From Bradyrhizobium sp. LHD-71 (GTDB lineage Bacteria > Pseudomonadota > Alphaproteobacteria > Rhizobiales > Xanthobacteraceae): 64,000 nt of DNA. This document shows, in pieces, positions 25,628 through 34,504 of the stretch (its first letter is position 1; each line of letters starts with the position of its first letter). The position numbers and the translations under genes are program-made. The DNA lies in the NCBI RefSeq assembly GCF_031157255.1, contig NZ_JAVIFX010000026.1, positions 1 through 64,000 on the forward strand, given 5' to 3'. A model generated the notes under the pieces. The model had not been told where the DNA came from. It saw only the letters and a list, made by a program, of their open reading frames with translations, and ran no database searches.

Positions 25628-26782
25628 ATGGATTTCGGTCTCAACGACGAACAGAAGCTGCTGAAAGACAGCGTCGATCGGCTGCTGGCCGAAAGGTACG
25701 ACTTCAACGCCCGCAAGAAGTTCTCCGAGAGCAAGCTCGGCTGGAGCCGCGAAATGTGGAACCAGTATGCCGAGCTCGGCCTGTTGGGCGTTGCGTTCGG
25801 CGAGGAGCATGGCGGCATCGGCGGTGGGCCGGTGGAAACCTCGATCGTCATGGAAGCGCTCGGCCGCTCGATCGCGCTGGAGCCCTATGTACCGACGGTC
25901 GTGATCGGCGGCGGCTTTATCCAGGCCGGTGGCAGCGACAAGCAGAAGGCGGAAATGCTGCCTGCGATCGCGGAAGGCAAGTTGTTGCTGGCCTTCGCCT
26001 ACACCGAGCGGCACTCCCGTTACGACCTTGCCGACATCACCACGAGAGCGCGCAAGGACGGCAAGGGGTGGGTGCTGGATGGCGAGAAGGCGCTGGTGTG
26101 GCATGGCGACACCGCCGACAAGATCATCGTCACTGCGCGGGTTTCGGGCAATCAACGGGACAAGGACGGTATTGGACTCTTCATCGTCGATGCGAATGCG
26201 GCCGGCCTCACGCGCAAGGCCATGAAACTCGCCGACAGCCACCAGGGCGCGGATATCTTCCTGAAAGGCGTCAAAGTCGGTGCCGACGACGTGATCGGCG
26301 AACCAGGCCGGGCTTACCCGCTGATCGAGCGGGTGGTCGATCGGGCGATCGCTGCGACCATCTCCGAATCGATCGGCTGCATGGACGAACTGCTGGCCAC
26401 CACGACGGAATACCTGAAGACCCGCGAGCAGTTCGGCCGACCGATCGGCACCTTCCAGGCGCTGCAGCATCGTGCGGTCGACATGCTAATGAACGTCGAG
26501 CAGGCGCGCAGCATGTCGATCCTGGCGACGGTGATGTCGGATCAGTCCGACAACAGCGAGCGGCGGAAGTCGATCTCCGGTGCCAAGGTGCATCTCTGCA
26601 AGGCGTCGCGCTACGTTGGCGAGCAGGCGATTCAGCTGCATGGCGGCATCGCCATGACGATGGAATACAAGGCCGGGCATTATTTCCGGCGGCTGGTCTC
26701 GATCCAGACCCTGTTCGGCGATCTCGATCACCACATGGAATTGCTGTCGGAGGCCGGCGGGCTCGCGCCGACCGACGACTGA
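25628..26782 (+). CDS. Acyl-CoA dehydrogenase, second of the pair
   Basis: A 384-residue acyl-CoA dehydrogenase-fold protein: MDFGLNDEQKLLKDSVDRLL, LGVAFGEEHGGIGGG, FAYTERHSRYDLADITTRA, VLDGEKALVWHGD and the last block QLHGGIAMTMEYKAGHYF. The usual catalytic Glu block is replaced by QLHGG, as in the partner type of steroid and side-chain FadE heterotetramers. Together with the divergent gene at 22407 it may form a mixed alpha2beta2 enzyme. It lies between the aldolase pair and the MaoC-like gene on the same strand. Confidence 0.92.
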   Translation: MDFGLNDEQKLLKDSVDRLLAERYDFNARKKFSESKLGWSREMWNQYAELGLLGVAFGEEHGGIGGGPVETSIVMEALGRSIALEPYVPTVVIGGGFIQAGGSDKQKAEMLPAIAEGKLLLAFAYTERHSRYDLADITTRARKDGKGWVLDGEKALVWHGDTADKIIVTARVSGNQRDKDGIGLFIVDANAAGLTRKAMKLADSHQGADIFLKGVKVGADDVIGEPGRAYPLIERVVDRAIAATISESIGCMDELLATTTEYLKTREQFGRPIGTFQALQHRAVDMLMNVEQARSMSILATVMSDQSDNSERRKSISGAKVHLCKASRYVGEQAIQLHGGIAMTMEYKAGHYFRRLVSIQTLFGDLDHHMELLSEAGGLAPTDD

Positions 26783-26812
26783 CGACAACGTGCATCCTCA
26801 GGAGATTTGGCC

Positions 26813-27619
26813 ATGTCGACACCGTTCGCCCCCTACAGCATCGTGGCGTTCAATGCGGCGAAGCTCTCCGAAAACAAGATGCACGACGACACCGTGGCGA
26901 AGAAGTTCGGCTTCACCGGCGGCCTGGTGCCGGGCGTCGACGTCTACGCCTATATGAGCCATGCACCACTCACGGTCTGGGGGCGCGCGTTCCTTGAGCG
27001 CGGCCATATGGAAGGCCGCTTCGGTAAGCCGATCTACGACGGCGAGACAGCAACTGTGACCGCGGCGGAGCGCGACGGCGGCCTGGACATCCAGATTGAA
27101 AGCCGCGGCGTCGTCTGTGGCACCGGCCGGGCGACACTGCCGGCGGCACCGTCATCCGCAGTGCTCGACGACTTCAAGCTTTCGACGCCGCCGGATCACG
27201 AGCAGCGCCCGCCCGCCGACGCGCAGAGCTACAGGGCCGGGGCGTGGCTGAATATCCATCCCTTCACATTTTCGCCGGACCAGCAGGCGGAATACTTGAA
27301 GAGCATCTGCGAAGCCGATCCGATCTATGCCAAGGAAGGCATCATTCATCCCGGTACGATCCTGCGCGCCTGCAACTGGGTGCTGACCCACAACGCCAAG
27401 ATGGGGCCGTGGATTCACGTCGGCAGCACTCTCCAGCACCTGACGCCGGGTCATGTCGGTGACGAGATTTCTGTGCGAGCGCAAGTGTCGAAGAACTTCG
27501 AAAACAAGGGCCACAAGATCGTCGAGCTCGACGCGCTGGTGATCGCCAACAACAAGACGCCGATCGCCCGTGTCACGCACGCTGCGATTTACGAACCGCG
27601 GCAGGTGAGGGCGGCCTAG
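26813..27619 (+). CDS. MaoC-like hot-dog domain protein (putative enoyl-CoA hydratase)
   Basis: About 268 residues from the ATG at 26813, which follows CAGGAG. The N-terminal half has a MaoC-like segment (ENKMHDDTVAKKFGFTGGLVPG), matching in order the H and GF-x-G-x-LV-x-G parts of (R)-hydratases, though the canonical GDxNPIH is weak. The second half (ADPIYAKEGIIHPGTILR, HVGSTLQHLTPGHVGDEI) looks like a second hot-dog repeat. A hydratase between the dehydrogenases and the retro-aldolase fits the order of reactions. It is the last gene of the plus-strand operon and is followed by a strong hairpin. Confidence 0.82.
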   Translation: MSTPFAPYSIVAFNAAKLSENKMHDDTVAKKFGFTGGLVPGVDVYAYMSHAPLTVWGRAFLERGHMEGRFGKPIYDGETATVTAAERDGGLDIQIESRGVVCGTGRATLPAAPSSAVLDDFKLSTPPDHEQRPPADAQSYRAGAWLNIHPFTFSPDQQAEYLKSICEADPIYAKEGIIHPGTILRACNWVLTHNAKMGPWIHVGSTLQHLTPGHVGDEISVRAQVSKNFENKGHKIVELDALVIANNKTPIARVTHAAIYEPRQVRAA

Positions 27620-27629
27620 CTCGGACGTT

Positions 27630-27657
27630 GCCGCAGGCCATCCATCCGGCCTGCGGC
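27630..27657 (+). terminator. Strong hairpin at operon end
   Basis: Perfect 10-bp stem GCCGCAGGCC / GGCCTGCGGC with an 8-nt loop, 10 bp after the MaoC-like stop. There is no long T run, so it may be an RNA 3'-end stabiliser as much as a terminator. Confidence 0.6.
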
Positions 27658-27688
27658 TCTGATTCAATTGTCAAACAGCCTGTGACCT

Positions 27689-27770
27689 GTAGCCCGGATG
27701 AGCGAAGCGACATCCGGGTGAGACGTGTCGCAGAGTCGGGCCCGCATATCGCTTCGCTCATGCGGGCTAC
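27689..27770. repeat. Palindromic repeat of the GTAGCCCG...CGGGCTAC type
   Basis: An 82-bp element starts GTAGCCCGGATGAGCGAAGCG and ends CGCTTCGCTCATGCGGGCTAC. The termini are inverted copies of each other and each arm has an internal inverted half. A second copy of this family lies at 62029-62115. It belongs to the dispersed non-coding repeats of Bradyrhizobium-like genomes. Confidence 0.8.
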
Positions 27771-27896
27771 AGACGTGCATCGTCGCCCCCGTTCTTTGTC
27801 CGGCCTGAGGCTTGCCGGTCTTCTTTGCCGTCCCTTGCCCGAAAGGGCTGTGCGGAACGCAAGGGCGTTTCACCGCGCCCGCGGCGCCATGTGCTC

Positions 27897-27975
27897 TTGG
27901 GAAGCACATGGCAGCCGTATGCCTTTGGGAAGCACACGGCAACCGTATGCCTTTTGGGCACACGGCATGCCACGG
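27897..27975. repeat. 28-bp tandem repeat, two copies plus a remnant
   Basis: TTGGGAAGCACAYGGCARCCGTATGCCT is present at 27897-27924 and 27925-27952 with two differences, and a shortened third copy (TTTTGGGCACACGGCATGCC) follows. It lies in a 960-bp stretch between 27620 and 28579 in which I see no convincing gene. Confidence 0.7.
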
Positions 27976-28339
27976 AGGAGGCTCAACGCCTGCGCTCCGC
28001 ACGCGATGGTTCTTTTAACGGCTTGCTGCATGTCCCCAGGCCTCGCCACTTTCGCTGGCTTCGCCCGGTTCGTGCGAACTGTCGCCCGGACATGCACTTG
28101 GACCGTCCGTCCGTCGTACCGGCGTCTTTCCTTCAGGCATCACACGGATTTCTCCGGCGCTTTCCATAGGCCCGGCATCGTAACGGCCATCGCATCCCGC
28201 TCCGCATCGATAAGACGATCGCGACGCGCCCTTCCATTGGAGCGGGACGGGAGGAGGATAGCTGGCGCACGGAGAGCTGCAAGAATAATTTCGGAAAAAA
28301 CGAACTTGCTGTGAACATCCTGTGCGTATCGTCACGGCC

Positions 28340-28465
28340 CGTCATTGCGAGCGCAGCGAAGCAATCCAGCGCTGAGCCTGACGCAACCGCTGTACTGGAT
28401 TGCTTCGTCGCCATAGGCGAGCGAAGCGACGCCGTTCTTCGACCGGCTATGCCTCGCAATGACGG
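28340..28465. repeat. Palindromic repeat of the GTCATTGCGAGC...CAATGAC type
   Basis: A 126-bp element with GTCATTGCGAGCGCAGCGAAG at the left and CCTCGCAATGAC at the right and an internal GCAATCCAG/CTGGATTGC pair. Related copies lie at 48502-48629 and in part at 62127-62160. Confidence 0.8.
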
Positions 28466-28579
28466 CGGTGGGTGTCGCTTTGCTCACCCGGGCTACAAGC
28501 CTTCTCGCGGCAAATGTCGCGCTGGATTACCGCGCCGCTTTGCGGCTCGCGATGACGAAGTGCCGGCTTCGCTAGGCGC

Positions 28580-30949
28580 TTAGGCTGCCTTCGACTTGGC
28601 CTGCTGGATCGCCTGCCAGACGCGCTCGGGTGTCAGCGGCATGTTGATGTGCTTGACGCCGACCTCGGCGAGCGCATCCATGACAGCATTGACGACTGTG
28701 GAAAGGCTACCGGCGCAGCCAGCTTCGCCGCAGCCTTTCGTGCCGAGCGGGTTGGTCGTCGCCGGCGACGGATGGCTATCGAGCACGACCTCGGGAATGT
28801 CGACCGCGCGCGGCAGGGCATAGTCCATCAATGAGCCGGTGACCGGCTGGCCGCTCTCGTCGTAGCTGACGCATTCCATCAGCGCCTGGCCGATGCCCTG
28901 GGCGACGCCGCCATGCACCTGACCCGCGACCATCAGCGGATTCACGACCACCCCGAAGTCGTTGATGCCGGTGTACTTCACGATTGCGATCGTGCCTGTC
29001 TCAGGATCGACCTCGACCTCGGCGACGTGACAGCCGTTCGGGAACGTCGCCTGGATATCGCCGGTGACATGATCAACGTCGAGTGAGGCGGGTCCGCCGT
29101 TGTTCTGGCCGTCCTGCAACTGCTTCGCGAGATCGAGAATGTTGATGCCGCGGTCGGTGCCGACGATGTTGAAGTGGCCTTCGGAGAACTCGATGTCGGC
29201 GGATGCCGCTTCGAGGATGTGCGCTGCGGCTTGTTTGCCCTTCTCGATAACAAGGTCGGACGCTTCAACGATCGCCTGGCCGCTGGCCGTGATCGAGCGC
29301 GATCCGCCCGTGCCGTTGCCGGCGTGCACGACATCGCTGTCGCCCTGTACGAGACGGATCTTCTCGAACGGCACACCAAGGCGCTCGGCCAGCACCTGTG
29401 CATATGGCGAGGCATGGCCTTGGCCATAGTCCAGCGTGCCCGTGATCAGCGTCACGCCGCCGTCCTTGTCGAACACGATCTTGCCGAGTTCCTTGCTCGG
29501 TGGTGCGGTGACTTCAAGATAGGCGCCGACGGCAATGCCACGCAGCTTGCCTCGCTTGCGGCTCTCCTTCTTGCGCCTGGCGAAGCCGGCGTAGTCGGCT
29601 GCCGTCAACGCGTTCGCCATCACGCCCGGGAAATCACCGCTGTCATATTGGAGGCCGGAGGAGGCCATGAACGGCATCTGCGCGCTCTTGACGAGGTTCT
29701 TCTTGCGGAGCGCAATGCGGTCGATGTTCATCTCCTCGGCCGCCCGTTCGATCAGCCGCTCCATGAAATAGTTCGCTTCGGGGCGGCCAGCGCCACGATA
29801 AGCGCCCATCACGGACGTATTGGTGAGCACGCACTTGATGTTCACCTCGATCAGCCGGGTCTTGTAGACGCTAGCGATGTTCTTGGCGATGCCGAGCGAG
29901 AGCGGGCTCGGCATCACGCCCGCAAGGTAGCCGCCGACATTGCCGAAGCCCTTGACGCGCACGGCCAGGAAGTGCCCGTCCTTATCGAGCGCAAGTTCGG
30001 CCGTCACTTCGCTGGCGCGGCCGTGGCTGTCGGAGAGAAAGCTGCCCGAGCGCTCGTCGGTCCATTTCACGGGCCGCCCGAGCATCTTCGAGGCATGCAG
30101 AATGGACGTGTATTCGGGATAATTGACAGACTTCATGCCGAACGAACCGCCGACATTTCCGGTGAGGATGCGGATCTGCTCCGCCTTCACCTTCAACAGA
30201 GTCGCGAGCAGGATGCGGTTGCCGGCGACGCCCTGGGTCGGCACGTGCAGCGTGTAGAAGTCGCGCGCCTTGTCGTAGACGCCGATGCCTGAACGGGGCT
30301 CCATGGCGACGACCGCGACGCGGGTATTGTCGAGGTCAAGCCTCGCGACATGCGCGGCCTTGGCGAATGCATCGTCCACCTTGGCGGTGTCACCATAGTG
30401 AAAGTCGAGCACCATGTTGTTCGGCACGCTTTCGTAAAGCTGTGGTGCGTCAGGCTTGATCGCATCTTCGGCGCGCGTCACCGCGGGCAGGGGGTCGATA
30501 TCGACGGACACGGCCTCTGCCGCATCTTTGGCTTGCGCCAATGTTCCGGCAACCACGACGGCAATTGGATCACCGACAAAGCGCACTTTGCCGACCGCCA
30601 GGATGGGCTTGTTGGATTGCAGCAGCGGCGAGCCATCCTTGCTCTTGAGCGGCATGCGGCTGACGAAATTTCCATAACCCGCCGCCACCATGTCTTCGCC
30701 TGTCCAGATGCCGAGCACGCCGGGCATCGTCTTTGCCTCAGTGACATCGACCTTTCTGAGCACGCCATGCGGATGCGTCGAGCGCACCATCACGGCGTGG
30801 GCCTGGCCGGAGAGGTTCAGGTCGTCGGTATATCTGCCCTTGCCGCGGACCAGCGTGTCGTCCTCCTTGCGGACCACGGGCTGGCCGATGCCGTACTTTT
30901 GCGCTGCAATGGTATTTTCGACAGAACGTGACGACAGGTGGTCTTGCAT
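28580..30949 (-). CDS. CoxL-like molybdenum hydroxylase large subunit (form II type)
   Basis: A 789-residue xanthine-dehydrogenase-family molybdopterin subunit. The N-terminal domain has KYGIGQPVVRKEDDTLVRGKGRYTDD. The cofactor-binding blocks GNVGGSFGMK (265-273) and GCGEAGCAG (about 735) are present. The active-site loop reads AYRGAGR (383-389), the form II signature, not the AYRCSFR of true CO dehydrogenase. It probably oxidises an aldehyde or N-heterocycle rather than CO. No small iron-sulfur or medium FAD subunit gene lies beside it, so partners must be elsewhere. It is cytoplasmic, without a signal sequence. Confidence 0.92.
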   Translation of the reverse strand: MQDHLSSRSVENTIAAQKYGIGQPVVRKEDDTLVRGKGRYTDDLNLSGQAHAVMVRSTHPHGVLRKVDVTEAKTMPGVLGIWTGEDMVAAGYGNFVSRMPLKSKDGSPLLQSNKPILAVGKVRFVGDPIAVVVAGTLAQAKDAAEAVSVDIDPLPAVTRAEDAIKPDAPQLYESVPNNMVLDFHYGDTAKVDDAFAKAAHVARLDLDNTRVAVVAMEPRSGIGVYDKARDFYTLHVPTQGVAGNRILLATLLKVKAEQIRILTGNVGGSFGMKSVNYPEYTSILHASKMLGRPVKWTDERSGSFLSDSHGRASEVTAELALDKDGHFLAVRVKGFGNVGGYLAGVMPSPLSLGIAKNIASVYKTRLIEVNIKCVLTNTSVMGAYRGAGRPEANYFMERLIERAAEEMNIDRIALRKKNLVKSAQMPFMASSGLQYDSGDFPGVMANALTAADYAGFARRKKESRKRGKLRGIAVGAYLEVTAPPSKELGKIVFDKDGGVTLITGTLDYGQGHASPYAQVLAERLGVPFEKIRLVQGDSDVVHAGNGTGGSRSITASGQAIVEASDLVIEKGKQAAAHILEAASADIEFSEGHFNIVGTDRGINILDLAKQLQDGQNNGGPASLDVDHVTGDIQATFPNGCHVAEVEVDPETGTIAIVKYTGINDFGVVVNPLMVAGQVHGGVAQGIGQALMECVSYDESGQPVTGSLMDYALPRAVDIPEVVLDSHPSPATTNPLGTKGCGEAGCAGSLSTVVNAVMDALAEVGVKHINMPLTPERVWQAIQQAKSKAA

Positions 30950-31227
30950 TGCGGAATCCAGGCCTTGGAAGCGAAATTTGGATGAGTTTGGCGGCTGCGC
31001 GTACGCACGAAGCTAATGAATCGCCCCGGCAGCGACAATGACGATTGCGGCATGACGCCCGTGCCGCCAGTGCGCCTGGACCCCGGAGAGGAGCCGCAGT
31101 GCTCCGATCTTGGCCACAATCGGTCCGGTTTCCGCGCCTTGCACCGAATTCCGGCACTGCTAGACTTTGCCTGAATCGGAAACATTCGAGCCGCCTGGGC
31201 AGTAGTCCGCGGCCGCAGGAACTTGAG

Positions 31228-32304
31228 ATGGAACAGGAGTCGTGGCCGCGCGGTGGCGCGGTGCCGCGCAATGAGGCGCACGGGCACGTGACGCGCGAAC
31301 AGGCGGCGCCTCGCGGAGAGCCACGACGGCATCCGCATGACACGGCCTATGCGGCGCTTGATCTCGGTACCAACAACTGCCGCCTCCTGATCGCGCGGCC
31401 GACCGATAGCGGTTTCCGCATCGTCGACTCCTTTTCGCGCATTATTCGCCTCGGCGAAGGCATCTCCCAGACCGGACGGATCTCGGAGGCGGCGATCGAT
31501 CGTGCGCTTTCGGCCCTGCGCGTGTGCCGCGACAAGATCGTCACGAGGCGCGCGGCGCGGACGCGGCTGATCGCGACGGAGGCCTGCCGCGCTGCTTCAA
31601 ACCGGGAGGATTTCCGGGATCGGGTGGATCGTGAGCTGGGCATCCGCCTGGAAGTGATCGACCGAGAGACCGAGGCGATGCTCGCTGTCACCGGTTGTCT
31701 GCCGTTGCTCGATCCGCAGGCCTCCGGGGCAATCCTCTTCGATATTGGTGGCGGCTCGTCCGAGCTGGTACGTCTGGACCGCGACCCGGCACGACCGCAG
31801 GCTGTGCCGAAGATCTCCGGATGGATTTCGCTGCCCGTGGGCGTGGTCACGTTGGCGGAGCGGCGCGGCGGCGTACATGTCACGAACGAGTCCTATGCCG
31901 CGATGGTCGACGAGGTCGCCGCAATGCTGGCACCGTTCGCGAAGATCCATGGTGATGACCTCGCCGGCATGCATCTGCTCGGCACGTCCGGCACGGTGAC
32001 GACTGTGGCGGGAATCTTTCTCAACCTGCCACGGTACGATCGCCGACAGGTGGACGGGATCTGGATGGATGATGTGGAGGTCACGCGCACTGTGCAGCGG
32101 CTGCTGGCGATGAGCTATGAGCAGCGCGTGAACAACGCCTGCATCGGCACCGAGCGCGGCGACCTGGTTCTCGCCGGCTGTGCGATCCTCGACGCGATCC
32201 GGAATGCGTTTCCCTGTCCGCGACTGCGCATCGCCGATCGGGGCTTGCGTGAGGGCATGCTGGTGCAAATGATGCGCGAAGACGGCCTCTTGCGGATAGC
32301 CTGA
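31228..32304 (+). CDS. Ppx/GppA family phosphatase (exopolyphosphatase/pppGpp hydrolase type)
   Basis: About 358 residues from the ATG at 31228, which follows CAGGAA; the frame is open for 61 codons upstream without a better start. The actin-like ATPase-fold motifs are clear: [18 protein letters not shown] near residue 46 (phosphate 1), [16 protein letters not shown] (phosphate 2) and [14 protein letters not shown]. The N-terminal 45 residues are basic and low-complexity. It lacks the C-terminal HD-type extension of long Ppx proteins. Its stop is one base from the rlmE start, so the two are cotranscribed, an arrangement linking stringent response or polyphosphate metabolism with rRNA modification. 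Confidence 0.92.
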   Translation: MEQESWPRGGAVPRNEAHGHVTREQAAPRGEPRRHPHDTAYAALDLGTNNCRLLIARPTDSGFRIVDSFSRIIRLGEGISQTGRISEAAIDRALSALRVCRDKIVTRRAARTRLIATEACRAASNREDFRDRVDRELGIRLEVIDRETEAMLAVTGCLPLLDPQASGAILFDIGGGSSELVRLDRDPARPQAVPKISGWISLPVGVVTLAERRGGVHVTNESYAAMVDEVAAMLAPFAKIHGDDLAGMHLLGTSGTVTTVAGIFLNLPRYDRRQVDGIWMDDVEVTRTVQRLLAMSYEQRVNNACIGTERGDLVLAGCAILDAIRNAFPCPRLRIADRGLREGMLVQMMREDGLLRIA

Positions 32305-32305
32305 A

Positions 32306-32992
32306 GTGACCAAGGACAAGACCGGCCGGCTCCACGTCACCGTCAGGAGCGGGCGCAAGCGCAAGCTCTCCTCGAAGCTGTGGCTGGAGCGCCAGCTCAA
32401 CGACCCTTATGTCGTGCGGGCGAAGCGCGAGGGATTTCGGTCGCGTGCGGCCTACAAGCTGAAGGAGATCGACGACAAATACAAACTGCTCAAGCCGGGC
32501 ATGGCGGTGGTCGATCTTGGTGCCGCTCCTGGCGGTTGGAGCCAGATCGCAGCGGCGAAGGTGGGGGCCGTGGACCGCAAGGGCAGGGTGGTCGCGATCG
32601 ATCTCCTCGAGATGGCGGAAATCCCCGGCGTCATCTTCGCGCAGCTCGACTTCCTCGACGACGAAGCGCCCGAAAAGCTGCGCGCCATGCTCGGCGGCGG
32701 CGCGGACCTCGTGATGTCGGATATGGCGGCGAACACCACCGGTCACCGCAAGACCGATCAGTTGCGCATTGTCGGGCTGGTGGAGACGGCGGCGGCTTTC
32801 GCCTGCGAGGTGCTGAAACCGGGCGGCGCGTTTCTCGCAAAGGTTTTTCAGAGCGGCGCTGAAGCAGAGCTGCTCGCGCAGCTCAAGCGCGATTTCACGA
32901 CGATCCGCCATGTCAAACCCGCAGCAAGCCGCCAGGATTCGTCGGAAAGGTATCTGCTTGCGACGGGGTTCAGGGGTCAGCAAAGGCCATGA
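32306..32992 (+). CDS. rlmE: 23S rRNA 2'-O-methyltransferase RlmE (FtsJ)
   Basis: A 228-residue RrmJ/FtsJ protein with a GTG start immediately after the phosphatase stop. It has a basic N-terminus ([15 protein letters not shown]), the [13 protein letters not shown] block with catalytic Lys51, the SAM motif [11 protein letters not shown] (70-80), the SDMAANTTG Asp and the [11 protein letters not shown] Lys, completing the K-D-K catalytic set. It methylates the ribose of U2552 (E. coli numbering) in the A-loop of 23S rRNA during 50S maturation. Length and motifs are normal. Confidence 0.96.
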   Translation: MTKDKTGRLHVTVRSGRKRKLSSKLWLERQLNDPYVVRAKREGFRSRAAYKLKEIDDKYKLLKPGMAVVDLGAAPGGWSQIAAAKVGAVDRKGRVVAIDLLEMAEIPGVIFAQLDFLDDEAPEKLRAMLGGGADLVMSDMAANTTGHRKTDQLRIVGLVETAAAFACEVLKPGGAFLAKVFQSGAEAELLAQLKRDFTTIRHVKPAASRQDSSERYLLATGFRGQQRP

Positions 32993-33032
32993 TCGTCACG
33001 CGGTGCGGGCCACCGTCATGGGCGCAAGACCA

Positions 33033-34502
33033 TCAATTCGCTGCTCGATATCTGGTTCTGCGCCTCAGATAGCGCCAACCAATGACGATTCCGCTCACCG
33101 AGACGATCGTGCCGACGACCGATAGCAGCAATACAACGATGTCCCAGGCGGGACGGTGCATCAGCAGTAGCTGAAAATCGAAACTGTGGAGCGCATTGAA
33201 CAGCCAGCGATAGGTGCGCCGGCTGCTATCTGTGCGACCGACGATCTCGCCGGTGACCGGGCTAATATGAAACCAGGTTTGCGCGTCGTCGTCGAACATC
33301 GCACGCAGCACGGGGAGTTCGCGGTGCTGATGATGTGCGTACCAGTAGGCGTCGTACTGTTCGACGATGCTCCGGTTCACAAGACTTGCTTGTGGCAGTA
33401 GCTTTGTCGCGGCGGTCCAGAGGCGATCTTGCGGGAGCGGTGCGACATCGCCTGACGTCACATCGGTCGGTGTTAGCGTGCCGTCGCGCGACGCGAGGAT
33501 CGTCGTTGGTGTGCCGTCGAGCCAAACGAAGCGCGCTTCGACCGAGGCACGTTGCGGCGCCGGCAATTTCGCAGCGATGGTTGGTGCGTCATGGCCGGCA
33601 TAACGCTGCAACACTTCGCGAGGCGTGTTGCGACTGGCAAAATAGTCGCCAGGGTTGAGCGATAGCCACCCGGAAAACATCCAGGTCAGCACAAAGATGC
33701 CGGCGATCAGGCCGGTGACGTGATGCCATGCCATCCAGTCGCGATAAGGGGTAATGTGACCGCTGGCATAACGCCGACGCAGGCGCACGCGGAGAATGCC
33801 GACCCAGATGCCGGTCATGCCGACGATCAGGCAGATTCCGGAAATCCACAACACCACCAGGCGCCATAGTGGGCCGTCCTTCCGCAGCACGGTGGGATAT
33901 ATCCAGTGCGGTATTGACCCGAGCCAATTCCAGAAGCGCTCGGCGCGGTCAGTGTCGAGTACAATCTCACCGGAGCGTGACGACACGTAGAGCTTCGTAC
34001 CGGCATCGTCAGCCAACGCGACCAGATAGAGCGGCCGTGCGGGATTATATCGCGCGGTCACGCTCCATTGGTCGCGATCGACGACCTCTTCGAGTTCAGG
34101 CGATTTGCTGGCGGGATGATGCTTGGCGACTGCGAGAGCAGTCTGTTCCGAGACCTGCGTAATTGGCCGACCGTCAACGGCGGAGATGACCTGCCGCTTC
34201 CCGTCCCAATCGATAAAGCGATAGACCGGCTCCTCTGCGAGCATGGTCAGCCGGAGATCACGCGGATAGCGCGTGGCGTTTGCCGCCTTCATGGCATCGT
34301 CGGGGGACAGCGCTACTCTTTGCCATACGATCTCAGGCAGCGCCGCCAGCCTCTCCTTGTCGGAGAGGCCAGGAAACGCGACATACATCATCACGACGCC
34401 TGAGATGAACCACATGGCGAAGAACAGGCAGGTAACAATGCCGAGCCAACGGTGGCCGATATACAGCCACCTTCTTGCCGTGCGTACCGGCCCGCGGCGC
34501 AC
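33033..34502 (-). CDS. PepSY-associated transmembrane protein (PiuB-like)
   Basis: About 489 residues from the GTG at 34502, two bases after the receptor stop; an ATG at 34559 would overlap the receptor. Four hydrophobic segments are visible: YIGHRWLGIVTCLFFAMWF at the start, LVVLWISGICLIVGMTGIW, VTGLIAGIFVLTWMF, and VVLLLSVVGTIVSVSG at the end. Between them are PepSY-like periplasmic domains. The HRWLG motif is typical of the family. Such proteins accompany TonB-dependent receptors and are suspected to reduce or process metal chelates. It is translated from the same cobalamin-riboswitch-controlled message as the receptor. Confidence 0.88.
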   Translation of the reverse strand: MRRGPVRTARRWLYIGHRWLGIVTCLFFAMWFISGVVMMYVAFPGLSDKERLAALPEIVWQRVALSPDDAMKAANATRYPRDLRLTMLAEEPVYRFIDWDGKRQVISAVDGRPITQVSEQTALAVAKHHPASKSPELEEVVDRDQWSVTARYNPARPLYLVALADDAGTKLYVSSRSGEIVLDTDRAERFWNWLGSIPHWIYPTVLRKDGPLWRLVVLWISGICLIVGMTGIWVGILRVRLRRRYASGHITPYRDWMAWHHVTGLIAGIFVLTWMFSGWLSLNPGDYFASRNTPREVLQRYAGHDAPTIAAKLPAPQRASVEARFVWLDGTPTTILASRDGTLTPTDVTSGDVAPLPQDRLWTAATKLLPQASLVNRSIVEQYDAYWYAHHQHRELPVLRAMFDDDAQTWFHISPVTGEIVGRTDSSRRTYRWLFNALHSFDFQLLLMHRPAWDIVVLLLSVVGTIVSVSGIVIGWRYLRRRTRYRAAN

Positions 34503-34504
34503 CG

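Noticed and set aside
27628-28314. Plus-strand and minus-strand frames in the repeat-rich spacer (for example HERSDM and ASLIRAT phrases)
   Set aside because: These phrases come from translated palindromic repeats and recur with every repeat copy; they do not represent genes.
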